From positions 32,656-96,655 of the forward strand of contig JAOUEW010000007.1 of NCBI GenBank assembly GCA_029858505.1: a stretch of 64,000 bases of DNA, written 5' to 3'. Source of the stretch: Deltaproteobacteria bacterium. Its GTDB lineage: Bacteria > SAR324 > JACQKK01. Of the stretch, positions 43,444-52,755 are shown one piece after another. The notes below the pieces were generated by a model that saw only the letters and a list, made by a program, of their open reading frames with translations, was not told the origin of the DNA and searched no databases. The translations under genes were made by a program, and so were the position numbers. Every line of letters starts with the position of its first letter. Within the stretch, counting starts at the first letter, position 1.

Positions 43444-44325
43444 TTACAGCCAGGCTTCCAGCAGAAACACCAGGGAGAGCAGCAGACCGTACACCATGTG
43501 ATGGAGAGAGGTTCGCTTGAGGGTTTGATGGCGGAACTCTGGGGTGCCCCCAGCCACCACCCGGCGAGAGACATGCAGCCCCAGGGGCAGGGCCAGCCAA
43601 GTGAGCCACGCCCAACTCCCCACCCATCCGGCCCCCATCAGGGCCACGGGGATGAGATAGGCCAGCAGCACCAAGGCCAAGTACAGGGTTTTCACCCAGC
43701 CGGTGCCCCAGCGGGTGGCCAGGGTGACCCGGTTGTGAGAGCGATCTTCCTCCACGTCTCTCAGGTTGTTGGTGATGAGAATGGCGGTGACCAGCCCCCC
43801 CACTGGCAGCGACACAAAGAACTGGCCCCAATCCATTTGGTGGGTTTGCACATACACCGTGCCCAACACGCTCACCGGCCCCATGAACACCATCACCAGC
43901 AGCTCCCCCAGCCCCAAGTCGCCCAGGGGCAGGGGCCCAGCGCTGTAAGCCCAGGCGGTGGCCAGGGCCAGCAGGCACACCAGTAGCAGCTCCCAACCCG
44001 TCACCCACACCAAATACCCCCCCAGCAGGGTGGCCAGGGCAAACACCGTCAACGCCCCGCGCTTCACCTGCAGGGGGGTCAGCAGCCCCAGGGCAATGAC
44101 TTTGTGGGGGGCGGGGAATTTCTTTTTCGATTCGGTGGCGTCGTGGTCGGCGTATTCGTCGGTCAGGTTGGCCCCAATTTGCACCAGCACTGAACCCGCC
44201 AAGGTGAGGCCAAACAGCAGCCAAGAGAACGATTCGGCAGACGCCGCCAGGGTGCTGCCGACCAGCACGGGAACCACCGAGGCACTAAGGGTATGGGGGC
44301 GGGCAGCCAGAAACCAATTCTTCAT
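43444..44325 (-). CDS. menA: MenA-like prenyltransferase (UbiA superfamily)
   Basis: A 293-residue integral membrane prenyltransferase with eight to nine hydrophobic segments. The two Asp-rich metal/diphosphate motifs are NLTDEYADHDATESKKKF (about 55-72) and NNLRDVEEDRSHNRVTLATR (about 186-205); NNLRDxxxD is characteristic of MenA, 1,4-dihydroxy-2-naphthoate polyprenyltransferase in menaquinone synthesis. The N-terminal WFLAARPHTLSASVVPVLVG block also fits MenA. No other men genes are in the window, so the quinone made is inferred from the motif alone. Confidence 0.87.
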   Translation of the reverse strand: MKNWFLAARPHTLSASVVPVLVGSTLAASAESFSWLLFGLTLAGSVLVQIGANLTDEYADHDATESKKKFPAPHKVIALGLLTPLQVKRGALTVFALATLLGGYLVWVTGWELLLVCLLALATAWAYSAGPLPLGDLGLGELLVMVFMGPVSVLGTVYVQTHQMDWGQFFVSLPVGGLVTAILITNNLRDVEEDRSHNRVTLATRWGTGWVKTLYLALVLLAYLIPVALMGAGWVGSWAWLTWLALPLGLHVSRRVVAGGTPEFRHQTLKRTSLHHMVYGLLLSLVFLLEAWL

Positions 44326-44508
44326 GGAAGCAAAAACAAGGGTTGAACCTTGATTTGAGAGAAGGGTTTGAGAGAAGGGTTTAAGGGAAAGGTTTGAGGG
44401 AAAAAGGGGTGCTTTCTTGAGAAATTACTGTAAGGGATGGCGCAGGGAAGGGCAAGGGTGATAAAAAAGAACAAGACCCCTTTGAACCCAATTCCAAGGT
44501 AAACAAGC

Positions 44509-46644
44509 ATGACCCCAAGCAAACACAGTTATTTAAGCGTGGAAAACCGCTGGAACGCCGCCGAAGCCAAAGACGCGGTCATAAAATATGCCGCCCAAGG
44601 AGAAGACTTGGCCCTGCGGGTGTATTCGGCCCGGCTGATTGGGGGCGACCCCGGCTTGGTGCTGCACGGCGGGGGAAATGCCTCGGTGAAAACCACCCGG
44701 CCCGACGTGACGGGAGACCCGGTGGAGGTGCTGTGCGTGAAGGGCAGCGGCTGGGACATGGGCACCATTGAGCCCCCTGGGTTTCCCGCCGTGCGGCTGG
44801 CCCCCCTGCTCAAGATGCGCCAGTTGAAAAGCCTGTCCGACGCGGCCATGGTGAACGCCCTGCGGGGAAACCTGCTGGATTCCTCCGCCCCCAACCCCTC
44901 GGTGGAAGCCCTGGTACACGCCTTTTTGCCCTATAAGTTCGTGGACCACACCCACGCCGACGCCGTGGTGGCCCTGGTGGACCAGCCCGACCCCCAAGCC
45001 CTGTGCAAAGAAGTATTCGGCGGAAAACTGGCCGTGCTGCCCTTTGTGTTTCCGGGCTTTCCCCTGGCCGGGCAGGTGATGGACCTGCTGGACAAACACC
45101 CTGGGGTGGAAGGCGTGGTGCTGGTCAACCATGGGTTGTTCACCTTTGGCACCACGGCGGAAGAAAGCTACCAGCGGCATATCCAATACGTTAACATGGC
45201 CGCCGCCCGGCTGGAGGACGCCACCCGCAAGACCAAAGCCAAGCCCGAGTTTACCCCCCGCAAGGGGCTGCCCCAGCCCCCGGCGGGAGACACCCCCCAG
45301 GGCCGCGGCAAGCTGGCCCAGCTAATGCCCCTGCTGCGGGGCGCCCTGGCCAGCGAAACCCCCCACACCCAAGGAGGCTGGCAGCGCTGGATTTTGCACC
45401 ACCGCCAGGGAGAAGACCTGCTGGCCTTTGCCAATGGCCAGGGGCTGGAAGACTACGCCCGGCGGGGGGTGGCCACCCCCGACCACGTCATCCGCACCAA
45501 GAACCGCCCCCTGGTTCTCCCCCCCCTTCCCGAAGGCGACGACCTGGGGGAATGGGCGGGCCAGGTTCGCCAAGCCGTGCGGAATTATCGGGAAGAATAC
45601 GACCGGTACTTCTTGGCCCACCAGGGGCGCTCCCCCGGGTTGAAGATTTTAGACCCCAACCCCCGGGTGATTTGGGTGCCGGGAGCGGGGCTGTTCACCG
45701 CGGCGGCTTCTTTAAAAGAAGCCCGCATTTCCGCCGACTTGGCGGAACACACCGTGGCCATTATCCGCTCGGCGGAAGCCCTGGGGCGCTACACCCCGCT
45801 GAACGAAGCCGAAATCTTTGACATGGAATACTGGAGCCTGGAACAGGCCAAGCTGGGGAAGGGAAAAGAAGCCCCCCTGGCCCGGCAGGTCGTCATCGTG
45901 ACTGGGGCGGGGTCTGGCATTGGCTTGGCCACGGCCCTGGCCTTTGCCCGCCAGGGGGCCCACCTGGTCATCGGCGATTTGTTCGAGGACCGGCTGGTGG
46001 AAGCCCAGCGCATCATCGAGCAAGCGGGGGGCCAGGTGGTCAGCGTGGCGGGAGACATCTCCCGGCCCGACGTGCAAACCGCCCTGGTGGAAACGGCCGC
46101 CTTGACCTATGGCGGGCTGGACATTCTGGTGTCGAACGCGGGTCGGGTGTGGCAGGGGGCCATGGCCGACGTGGACGACCAAACCCTGCGCGAAAGCTTT
46201 GAGGTGAACTTTTTCTCTCACCAGGGCATGGCCGCCCACGCGGTGCATTTAATGCTGTCTCAAGGCACCGGCGGGCACCTGCTGTTCAACGCCTCCAAGT
46301 CGGCGTTTAACCCCGGCCCCCAACTGGGCCCCTATACCTTGCCCAAGGCCGCCGTGGTGGCCCTGATGAAGCAATATGCCCTGGACTACGGCGGAGACAG
46401 CATCCGCTCCAACGCCATCAACGCCGACCGCATCAACACCCGTCTGTTTGGCGATGGCGTGCTGGAAACCCGCTCCAAGGCCAGGGGGCTGTCGGTCTCC
46501 GACTATTTGGCGGGGAACCTGCTGAAGCAAGAGGTGCTGGCGTCGGACGTGGCCGATGGGTTTGTTCACCTGGCCCTGAGCGAAAAAACCACCGGCACGG
46601 TGTTGCCGGTAGACGGCGGCAACATTGCCGCCTCACCCCGTTAA
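44509..46644 (+). CDS. Class II aldolase / short-chain dehydrogenase fusion
   Basis: A 711-residue two-domain enzyme. The N-terminal class II aldolase/adducin domain (about 25-400) has GNASVKTTRPD, FVDHTHADAVVAL (metal-binding histidines) and VLVNHGLFTFGTTAEESYQRH. The C-terminal SDR (about 455-711) has the NAD(P) motif TGAGSGIG (465-472), SNAGRVWQG and the catalytic YTLPK (609-613). The order matches bifunctional rhamnulose-1-phosphate aldolase/lactaldehyde dehydrogenase-type proteins (RhaD/AldA-like fusions), which usually measure about 690-710 residues. No rhamnose genes are adjacent, so the sugar remains open. AAGGT precedes the ATG. Confidence 0.88.
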   Translation: MTPSKHSYLSVENRWNAAEAKDAVIKYAAQGEDLALRVYSARLIGGDPGLVLHGGGNASVKTTRPDVTGDPVEVLCVKGSGWDMGTIEPPGFPAVRLAPLLKMRQLKSLSDAAMVNALRGNLLDSSAPNPSVEALVHAFLPYKFVDHTHADAVVALVDQPDPQALCKEVFGGKLAVLPFVFPGFPLAGQVMDLLDKHPGVEGVVLVNHGLFTFGTTAEESYQRHIQYVNMAAARLEDATRKTKAKPEFTPRKGLPQPPAGDTPQGRGKLAQLMPLLRGALASETPHTQGGWQRWILHHRQGEDLLAFANGQGLEDYARRGVATPDHVIRTKNRPLVLPPLPEGDDLGEWAGQVRQAVRNYREEYDRYFLAHQGRSPGLKILDPNPRVIWVPGAGLFTAAASLKEARISADLAEHTVAIIRSAEALGRYTPLNEAEIFDMEYWSLEQAKLGKGKEAPLARQVVIVTGAGSGIGLATALAFARQGAHLVIGDLFEDRLVEAQRIIEQAGGQVVSVAGDISRPDVQTALVETAALTYGGLDILVSNAGRVWQGAMADVDDQTLRESFEVNFFSHQGMAAHAVHLMLSQGTGGHLLFNASKSAFNPGPQLGPYTLPKAAVVALMKQYALDYGGDSIRSNAINADRINTRLFGDGVLETRSKARGLSVSDYLAGNLLKQEVLASDVADGFVHLALSEKTTGTVLPVDGGNIAASPR

Positions 46645-46700
46645 TTTTTACCTGTCATCTTTACCCGTATTTTTCCAATCCTCTTTTTGAAGGGACGACT

Positions 46701-46829
46701 ATGCCCAGAAACACCGAATTCGTGATCTTCGCCTACGCCCTGTGGTTGGGCGGGGTGGGGCTGTATACCATTGCCCTCCTGCGGCGCTGGAACGGCCTGC
46801 GGCGGGCCATGGGCCGCCTGAAGAAATAA
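46701..46829 (+). CDS. 42-residue single-span membrane protein, CcmD-like
   Basis: Short protein PRNTEFVIFAYALWLGG...RLKK with one membrane helix (about 7-27) and a basic C-terminal tail (RRWNGLRRAMGRLKK). This layout and the EFVIxAY start resemble CcmD, the small heme-exporter subunit of cytochrome c maturation. AAGGGACG lies 5 bp before the ATG. No ccmA, ccmB, ccmC or ccmE gene is nearby, so it is either an orphan CcmD or an unrelated small membrane protein of similar shape. It is convergent with the next gene, 4 bp apart. Confidence 0.6.
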   Translation: MPRNTEFVIFAYALWLGGVGLYTIALLRRWNGLRRAMGRLKK

Positions 46830-46833
46830 CCCC

Positions 46834-47880
46834 CTAGGTGTTCTCCCGGTGCACCGCCACCTGAGAGGACGCCACCCGCACGGCAGGGGCCAGCCGGGGC
46901 TTCACAATGCGTACCGGCTGGGCGGCCACCACCACCGGCAGAGCGTGGCGCTCCACGGCAAACCGGGCGGGCAAACACCCCAGCCGCTGGCCGTCGGCCT
47001 CCAAAGCGCTGGCAGCAATCACTGCGCTGGCAGCTATCTCTGGGCCGCCCGTCTTCTCTTTTCCATTCCCGTCTTCCCTCGCTGGAGCTGGTTCCTGGGG
47101 GTTTCCTGCCTCCAGGGTCACCTGAAAACCGGTGGACTCCAGCAAAGTTTCGTAACGCAAGCCCCACAGACCAACCCCGGCCATGGCCCCCAGCGCCCGC
47201 CAACGGCCTAACGGGGGAATGCCCACCAACGCCAGCACCCCATCGGTGGGGTCGGCCTGGGGGGCCACCGCCCCCAGCCCTGGATAAAACTGCCCCACCA
47301 TCACCAACCCCAGGGCCAGCGGCAGGCGCACCGAGCCCGCCCCCGCGGCTTGCACCCCCAGGGGGAGCGGCGGAGCCCACAGACCCTGGGTTCCGCCCCC
47401 CTGGCGATAGGCGCTCAAGGGGCCAAAGGCCGCCCCGTTCAAAAAGTAGCGAGAGAAGGGATTCCCTTGCAGGTCCACGCCCTCCACCCAGCCCACATCG
47501 TGGGGCACAGTGTGCCCGGCTTTCAAAATTTCCAACTGGCGGGCCAGAGAGAACGGCTGCCCCAGGGTTTTGGCCCAAGACGAACGAAACGGAAGAGATA
47601 GGAACCCCACCCCCAGGTTTTTGCGGTGGCTTTCGGCCAGTTCCATCAGCCCGTTCACCACCCCATGGGCGGTGCCCGCGCACCCGGCCACCACAAACTG
47701 GCGCACCCCGGCCAGGGCGGCCCGCTTGGCCCCCTGCCAGGCGGCCTGGGGGTCTTCCGCCAGCAGCACTTCTGCCGGGGCCAGGGCGGCCAACACCCGC
47801 CGCTGCGCCCGCTGCCAAGCGCGGCCCGTCTGCCCAAAGTGAGCGTGGGGGTTTAACACAATCAGGGTGGAAGGAACCAT
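46834..47880 (-). CDS. Diacylglycerol kinase-like protein with degenerate nucleotide-binding motif
   Basis: A 348-residue protein with the layout of the DAGK/LCB5 family: LIVLNPHAHFGQTGRAW at the N terminus (NPxAG-like), then a Rossmann-like lobe and a beta-sandwich lobe (HDVGWVEGVDLQGNPFSRYFLNGAAFG). The hallmark GGDGT of active lipid kinases is GCAGT here (66-70), so the Asp and one Gly are lost. The C-terminal 70 residues are Ala/Pro-rich and not family-like. It may be a non-catalytic relative or use a different chemistry. It is the last gene of a four-gene minus-strand run, 11 bp after the lipoprotein gene. Confidence 0.7.
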   Translation of the reverse strand: MVPSTLIVLNPHAHFGQTGRAWQRAQRRVLAALAPAEVLLAEDPQAAWQGAKRAALAGVRQFVVAGCAGTAHGVVNGLMELAESHRKNLGVGFLSLPFRSSWAKTLGQPFSLARQLEILKAGHTVPHDVGWVEGVDLQGNPFSRYFLNGAAFGPLSAYRQGGGTQGLWAPPLPLGVQAAGAGSVRLPLALGLVMVGQFYPGLGAVAPQADPTDGVLALVGIPPLGRWRALGAMAGVGLWGLRYETLLESTGFQVTLEAGNPQEPAPAREDGNGKEKTGGPEIAASAVIAASALEADGQRLGCLPARFAVERHALPVVVAAQPVRIVKPRLAPAVRVASSQVAVHRENT

Positions 47881-47891
47881 GGCACCGCCTT

Positions 47892-48629
47892 TTATTGGCC
47901 CGGCCGCACCAAGCCGAGTTTCACCATTTGGTCGTACACGCCTTGGCCGAATGAACCATACCGCACCGAATCTTCCGTCAACACACTTCGATAGGGTTCC
48001 GTGTGGGTTCCGATCTTCCGGCCCTTGTAGCCCGCCAGGCTTTTTTGCAGTGTCTTCCCGTTGTGCTCATACGTATCATGAATGTATTTGATGAGCAGCG
48101 ATCCTTTGAAGTAGACCCGCTCTTCATTGTACGTAGCATGGTCGCCGTAGTCATGGTTGTAATTTTGAAACTGGAAGTATTCCATCCCCCGTTCATCAAA
48201 ATAAGTTTCGGTGTGATAAACGGTGTGCTCGGTGCCCCCATCGTTATACACGGCCACAATTTGATATTCCCGGTTCGGGTCGTAGTAGATGATATATTTA
48301 TCGTCGAAATAGAATCCTTGTTTTTCCAGTTCCTGTTCTCGGTCCACGCTCTCAGACGTCCAATATCTCGCGTTTTGACCGCCGTACATGCAACCGGCGC
48401 AATACACATAAGCCACCTTCAACCGGTGGTTTTTTATGTTTTCAACCGTGGCATCATATTGTTTTTTGATGCGTTGAACTTCCGCCTCCACGTTGATTTT
48501 GCTGATTTCATCTTGAAACCGCTGGTGATCCGCTTCGCGGTTGAATGGCTCTTGTTCCATGCTGGAGGTACACCCCGAAAACAACAGCATTCCAGCGGTC
48601 AGCCAGGGCAGCATTTTTAGAGTGGCCAT
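47892..48629 (-). CDS. Lipoprotein of unknown function
   Basis: A 245-residue protein with a lipoprotein signal peptide: MLPWLTAGMLLFSGCTSS, acylated Cys20. The mature part starts with a charged coiled-coil-like segment (DEISKINVEAEVQRIKKQYDATVENIK), then a Tyr- and Asp-rich region with CAGCMYGG and repeated YYD/YNDGG/YNHDYG patterns suggesting beta-strands. I do not recognise a family. The ATG at 48629 has GGAGGA 7 bp upstream. It is more AT-rich than its neighbours. Between the M16 genes and the kinase-like gene it appears to be part of one operon, perhaps an envelope function. Confidence 0.75.
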   Translation of the reverse strand: MATLKMLPWLTAGMLLFSGCTSSMEQEPFNREADHQRFQDEISKINVEAEVQRIKKQYDATVENIKNHRLKVAYVYCAGCMYGGQNARYWTSESVDREQELEKQGFYFDDKYIIYYDPNREYQIVAVYNDGGTEHTVYHTETYFDERGMEYFQFQNYNHDYGDHATYNEERVYFKGSLLIKYIHDTYEHNGKTLQKSLAGYKGRKIGTHTEPYRSVLTEDSVRYGSFGQGVYDQMVKLGLVRPGQ

Positions 48630-48677
48630 TGGGGGGTCCTCCAAGCTTGCGGGGAAGTGGGTGTTACGGATTCGTCG

Positions 48678-49988
48678 TTACGGGTATTGAACCACCTCCA
48701 CGCTGTCCATGCCGGGCACGGCCCGGGCCAGGGGGGCCAGGCGGTCCGGGTTGCCCAGCATCACCAGCCGCAAAGCCCCGGGGAAATGACTTTCCCGCAG
48801 GGTAGACAGCACCTCGGCGGGGGTCACGCTTTCCAGCTTGCGTTGGTTTTCCTCCGGCGGGTCCGGGTTGATGCCATACAGCACCCGGTCCACGTCCAGG
48901 GCCAGCTGCTTCTGGGGGGTGTCCATCAAAAAAGCGTGGGAGTGAATCAACGCGCTTTTGGCCCGGCTCAACTCTTCATCGGTCACGCCTTTTTCTACCA
49001 GTTCCTCATACAGCCCCACCAGCAGGGGCAGGGCCTGGGGGGTGTGCTCCACCGAGGGGAAGGTGTACAGGGTGAAAGGCGCCGGACGGTTGCGGGGGGC
49101 CCGGCCCCGGCCAGCCTCGTACCAGCACGAAGCCCCGTAGGAATACCCCCGCTCGCCCCGAATCACCCGGAACAGCCGGGAGTTCATGTCTCCCCCAAAA
49201 ATCAACTGCACCAGCCGGTGCACATGCCAGCGTGGGTCGGCCTCGTGCACCGAGAAAAACCCGGCCATCAGTTCTTCGGTCTGGGTTTCCGGGTCGGCAA
49301 TCACCACGGCCTGACGGCCGTTGGGCTGGGGCGGGCGGAAGGTGTCCCAGGGGTAGGGGGCCGGGGCGCCTGGAGTGGGGAAAGAAAACCGAGCCGCCAC
49401 ACGGGCCTCTATTTCTTCCTGAGTAAGGTCGGACAGCACCGCCAGCAAGGGGCGGCTGCCAGCCAGCATTTCTTGGTGGCGGCGGCGGCAGTCTTCCACC
49501 CGAATGGCCTCCAGCCCTTGGCGGGTGCCATCGGTGCCATAGGCCAGGGGACCCTGGCCATATTGGGCCGACAGATACACATCCCGCACCCGGGTGCGCT
49601 TGTTTTCCTCCCGCTCGGCAATCCAGTTCGACAGGGCCTCTTGCCGCAGTTGGCGAAAGGCTTCTTCCTCCATGTTGGGGCGGGTGAGGGCGGTGAGAAA
49701 CAAAGCCAGGGTTTGGTCCAGGCTGGCAGTGAGGGTTACCAGCCGCAGGGAGAGGGTATCGCTGCTCAGGTTCACCTGCATCGAGGCCCCCAGGCGCTCC
49801 ATGGCCCGGTTAAACTCTCCGCTGGGCATTCCCCCGGCGCCCTTCAGCAGCATTTTCAGGGTGAGCAGGCTCAACCCTTGGCGGTCGGCGGGGTCTTGGC
49901 AGGCCCCGCTGTGGGGGAACACCAAATTCACGTGGGTCACCGGAAAAGCCCGGGCCTGACGGTATAGCATGTGAGAGAAAGGGGTCAT
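48678..49988 (-). CDS. M16 peptidase-family protein, non-catalytic subunit
   Basis: A 436-residue M16 (pitrilysin/processing-peptidase-like) protein with both M16 half-domains. The zinc-binding HxxEH is absent: the equivalent helix reads LSLLTLKMLLKGAGGMPSGE. The C-terminal R/Y pair that binds peptide is kept (RGERGYSYGASCWY). This is the usual signature of the inactive partner in heterodimeric bacterial M16 peptidases. Its ATG overlaps the TGA of the catalytic gene (ATGA), so the two are translationally coupled and likely form a complex. Ahead of the ATG is GGAAGGAAAACA. Confidence 0.9.
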   Translation of the reverse strand: MTPFSHMLYRQARAFPVTHVNLVFPHSGACQDPADRQGLSLLTLKMLLKGAGGMPSGEFNRAMERLGASMQVNLSSDTLSLRLVTLTASLDQTLALFLTALTRPNMEEEAFRQLRQEALSNWIAEREENKRTRVRDVYLSAQYGQGPLAYGTDGTRQGLEAIRVEDCRRRHQEMLAGSRPLLAVLSDLTQEEIEARVAARFSFPTPGAPAPYPWDTFRPPQPNGRQAVVIADPETQTEELMAGFFSVHEADPRWHVHRLVQLIFGGDMNSRLFRVIRGERGYSYGASCWYEAGRGRAPRNRPAPFTLYTFPSVEHTPQALPLLVGLYEELVEKGVTDEELSRAKSALIHSHAFLMDTPQKQLALDVDRVLYGINPDPPEENQRKLESVTPAEVLSTLRESHFPGALRLVMLGNPDRLAPLARAVPGMDSVEVVQYP

Positions 49989-51286
49989 GATTGTTTTCCT
50001 TCCTCGGGGCGTTGAATCACGGTGATGCGCGGGCGGCCCGTCCAATAGCGGGCCAGGGTCTCGCGCAGTTGTTCTGGGGTTAACTGCCGGGCGGCTTCTT
50101 CCATGCGCTGCCCAAACAGCGGGTCACCGCACGACACCACCCCCGAACCAATGGCCCGGGCCAGCCGCATGTTGCTTTGCAGCCCTTCGTAATGGGCCAG
50201 CCGCAACTGGTTCACCGCCCGTTCCATTTCCTCCGGGGGAATTCCCCCCTCCAGCCATTCTCCAATCATCTTGTCCAGCTCCTCTTCGGCCCGCTCGGCC
50301 GGCACCCCCTGCTGCAAAGACACATCCATTAAAAACAAACTGGGCGACACCATGCCCCATTCGGCATCCAGCAGGGTGGCCGAGGCCTCGGTGGCCAGGC
50401 CCCCCTCCACCAGCCGCAGGTGGAACGGCGACGACTGCCCACCCGACAGCAGCCAACTCAGCAGAAACAGCGCCGGGGCGTCGGGGTGAGAAATGCCGGG
50501 GGCGTGCACCGCCGTGTACAGGTTTTCCGAGGTGATCTTGGGGTGGGTGATGACCCTGCGCCGGGGAGCGGCGGGCAGGGGTTCTGGCGGAGCCGGGGGT
50601 TCGCCCCCGCCGCCGGGAGGAATTTTTCCAAACACGCGCTGAATGGTGTCTCGCACCTGCTCCAGGGGAAAGCCCCCCACCACCACCAGCACCGCCCGGT
50701 CCGGGGCGTAATGGCGTTTGTAAAACTGGGTGAAATCCTCTTTGCCAAAGGCCTCTACCAGGCGGCTGTAGCCAATGATGGGATGGCGGTAAGGGTGGGT
50801 CTGAAAGGATTCCTCCATCAGGGCCTCCCAATGCTGTTCAGAGGGCATGTCTTGGTACATGTGCAGTTCCCCCAGCACCGCCCCCCGCTCTTTGTCGATC
50901 AAGTCTGGAGACAGCCGCAGGTTTTCCATCCGGTCCGCTTCCAGTTCCAGCACCCGCTCAATTCGGTCAGCTGGCACGTTCACGTGATAGGCCGTGGTGT
51001 CGTAGGAGGTAAAAGCGTTCAGCCCCACCCCCCCACACTCGGCCACGATGCGGTCGAAATCGCCGTCTTGCAGGGTGGCGGTCTCGCGGAACATCATGTG
51101 CTCAAAAAAATGGGCCAGCCCCCGTTCGGGGTCTTTTTCCTGGGCCGACCCCACCCGGTAATGCAGCAGCACCGCCGCCACCGGGCTGATGGGGTTTTCC
51201 ACCAGCAGGGCTTGCAGGCCGTTGGCCATTTTGTACTGATGCATGGGGTACACCCCCATCATCTTCGCTTCGCCGGTTTTTTCCAT
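49985..51286 (-). CDS. M16 zinc peptidase, catalytic subunit
   Basis: A 433-residue M16 peptidase. The inverted zinc motif HFFEHMMF (HxxEH) and the downstream GELHMYQDMPSE region with its third zinc ligand are intact, followed by HPYRHPIIGYSRLVEAFGKED, typical of the family. No signal peptide is visible, so it may be cytoplasmic, or exported by another route. The ATG at 51286 is used; two ATGs 8-9 codons later (after GGCGAAG) are equally plausible, and the frame is open further upstream only from a TTG. First gene of the run leading to the inactive subunit, a lipoprotein and the kinase-like gene. Confidence 0.9.
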   Translation of the reverse strand: MEKTGEAKMMGVYPMHQYKMANGLQALLVENPISPVAAVLLHYRVGSAQEKDPERGLAHFFEHMMFRETATLQDGDFDRIVAECGGVGLNAFTSYDTTAYHVNVPADRIERVLELEADRMENLRLSPDLIDKERGAVLGELHMYQDMPSEQHWEALMEESFQTHPYRHPIIGYSRLVEAFGKEDFTQFYKRHYAPDRAVLVVVGGFPLEQVRDTIQRVFGKIPPGGGGEPPAPPEPLPAAPRRRVITHPKITSENLYTAVHAPGISHPDAPALFLLSWLLSGGQSSPFHLRLVEGGLATEASATLLDAEWGMVSPSLFLMDVSLQQGVPAERAEEELDKMIGEWLEGGIPPEEMERAVNQLRLAHYEGLQSNMRLARAIGSGVVSCGDPLFGQRMEEAARQLTPEQLRETLARYWTGRPRITVIQRPEEGKQS

Positions 51287-51493
51287 GGGTTTCGCTGATG
51301 TCTCTGGGTAAGGGTTGTTCCTTCGTAGGCTGTCCTTCCCCCCCAATCAGGGGAGAGGTGGAGGATGGAAAAATGCGGTATGATTCCATTTCCTCCAGTC
51401 TATCCCGAATCAACGGGGGAATGGCAACTGCCCCGGCCGCCGGGAGAACCTTTGTCTCTAGACGCAGCACCAAACTTGGGAAGAATCAAACCG

Positions 51494-52705
51494 ATGGATT
51501 CCACCTTACTCATTGTCCGGCTTTCAGAAACCACCCTGAAGGGCAAGAACCGTTTTTTATTTGAAGACCGCCTGGCGGGCAACGCCGCCGCTCACCTGAA
51601 ACAAGCGGGAACCTTTACCCTTACCCAGCAGCCCGCCCGCCTGCTGGTGCGGGGGGGCACCGCCGCCCAGCAAGACACCGCCCAAGACATTCTGCGGGGG
51701 CTGCCAGGGGTGGCCAATCTCAGCCGGGCCAAGCTGGTGGAATCGGAACCAGACCGGCTGGAAGGGCATGTGGTGGATTACATGGCGGAAGTGATGGCGG
51801 CCTTGCCGCCGGAAGACCGGCGCCTGCCCTTCCGGGTAGAGGTGGAACGCAAAGAGAAGCGTTACCCCCTTACTTCTCCAGAACTGGCGGGGCGGCTGGG
51901 GGCGGCCCTGCTGGCCCGGCACCCCCGGCTGAAGGTGAATCTGGAACACCCGGAACTGACCCTGCACGTGGAAATTTGGGAGGGGCAAGCCGCCGTGTAC
52001 ACCGATAAGGTTCCCGGCCCCGGCGGGCTGGCGGTGGGGGTGAGCGGGCGGGTGCTGGCCCTGCTGAGCGGAGGCATTGACAGCCCCGTGGCCGCCCACA
52101 TGATGATGACCCGGGGCTGCCGGGTGGCCTTCCTCAACTTTCACAGTTACCCCTACATTGGGGAGCAAAGCAAAGAAAAGGTGGTGGGCATTGTTCGCCA
52201 TCTGGCCCGCTATCAGCCGGAAACCGTGCTGCACATCGCCCCCTTCGCCCCCATTCAAGAAGACATCCGCGATCACTCTCCCGAAGGGCTGCGAACGGTG
52301 TTGTATCGGCGCTCCATGAACCGGGTGGCGGGGGCCTTGGCGGCCCGCACGGGGGCCCTGGCCCTGGTTTCTGGCGATGAACTGGGGCAGGTGGCCAGCC
52401 AGACCCTGGAAAACCTGCGGGCCGTGGGTCAAGCGGCAACCCTGCCGGTGTTGCAGCCCCTGATTGGCATGCACAAGCACCACATCGTGCATCAGGCCAG
52501 GGCCATCGGCACGTTCCCCATTTCCATTCAGCCCTTCCCCGACTGCTGCACCCTGTTTCAGCCCGCCCGCCCCGACACCCGGGCCCGGCTGGACAAACTG
52601 GCGGAAGTGGAAGCGGGGATTCCCCTGGCCCAACTGGAAGCCCAATGCCTGGAGGGCCTGGAAACCCTCACCTTTGGCCCGGAATACACCCGGGCCGGGT
52701 GGTAA
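51494..52705 (+). CDS. thiI: ThiI, tRNA 4-thiouridine synthetase
   Basis: A 403-residue ThiI that adenylates and thiolates U8 of tRNA and can take part in thiazole synthesis. It has the N-terminal ferredoxin-like and THUMP domains (LLIVRLSETTLKGKNR, PLTSPELAGRLGAALL) and the PP-loop SGGIDSP (192-198). The C-terminal rhodanese domain present in E. coli ThiI is missing; family members without it are common and receive sulfur elsewhere. The ATG at 51494 starts the conserved sequence; an in-frame ATG 43 codons upstream reads through unconserved leader. polA follows 50 bp downstream. Confidence 0.92.
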   Translation: MDSTLLIVRLSETTLKGKNRFLFEDRLAGNAAAHLKQAGTFTLTQQPARLLVRGGTAAQQDTAQDILRGLPGVANLSRAKLVESEPDRLEGHVVDYMAEVMAALPPEDRRLPFRVEVERKEKRYPLTSPELAGRLGAALLARHPRLKVNLEHPELTLHVEIWEGQAAVYTDKVPGPGGLAVGVSGRVLALLSGGIDSPVAAHMMMTRGCRVAFLNFHSYPYIGEQSKEKVVGIVRHLARYQPETVLHIAPFAPIQEDIRDHSPEGLRTVLYRRSMNRVAGALAARTGALALVSGDELGQVASQTLENLRAVGQAATLPVLQPLIGMHKHHIVHQARAIGTFPISIQPFPDCCTLFQPARPDTRARLDKLAEVEAGIPLAQLEAQCLEGLETLTFGPEYTRAGW

Positions 52706-52755
52706 GCGCGCAACAGGAATAGCACAACAGTATAGACACAACAGGAAGGAGACCC

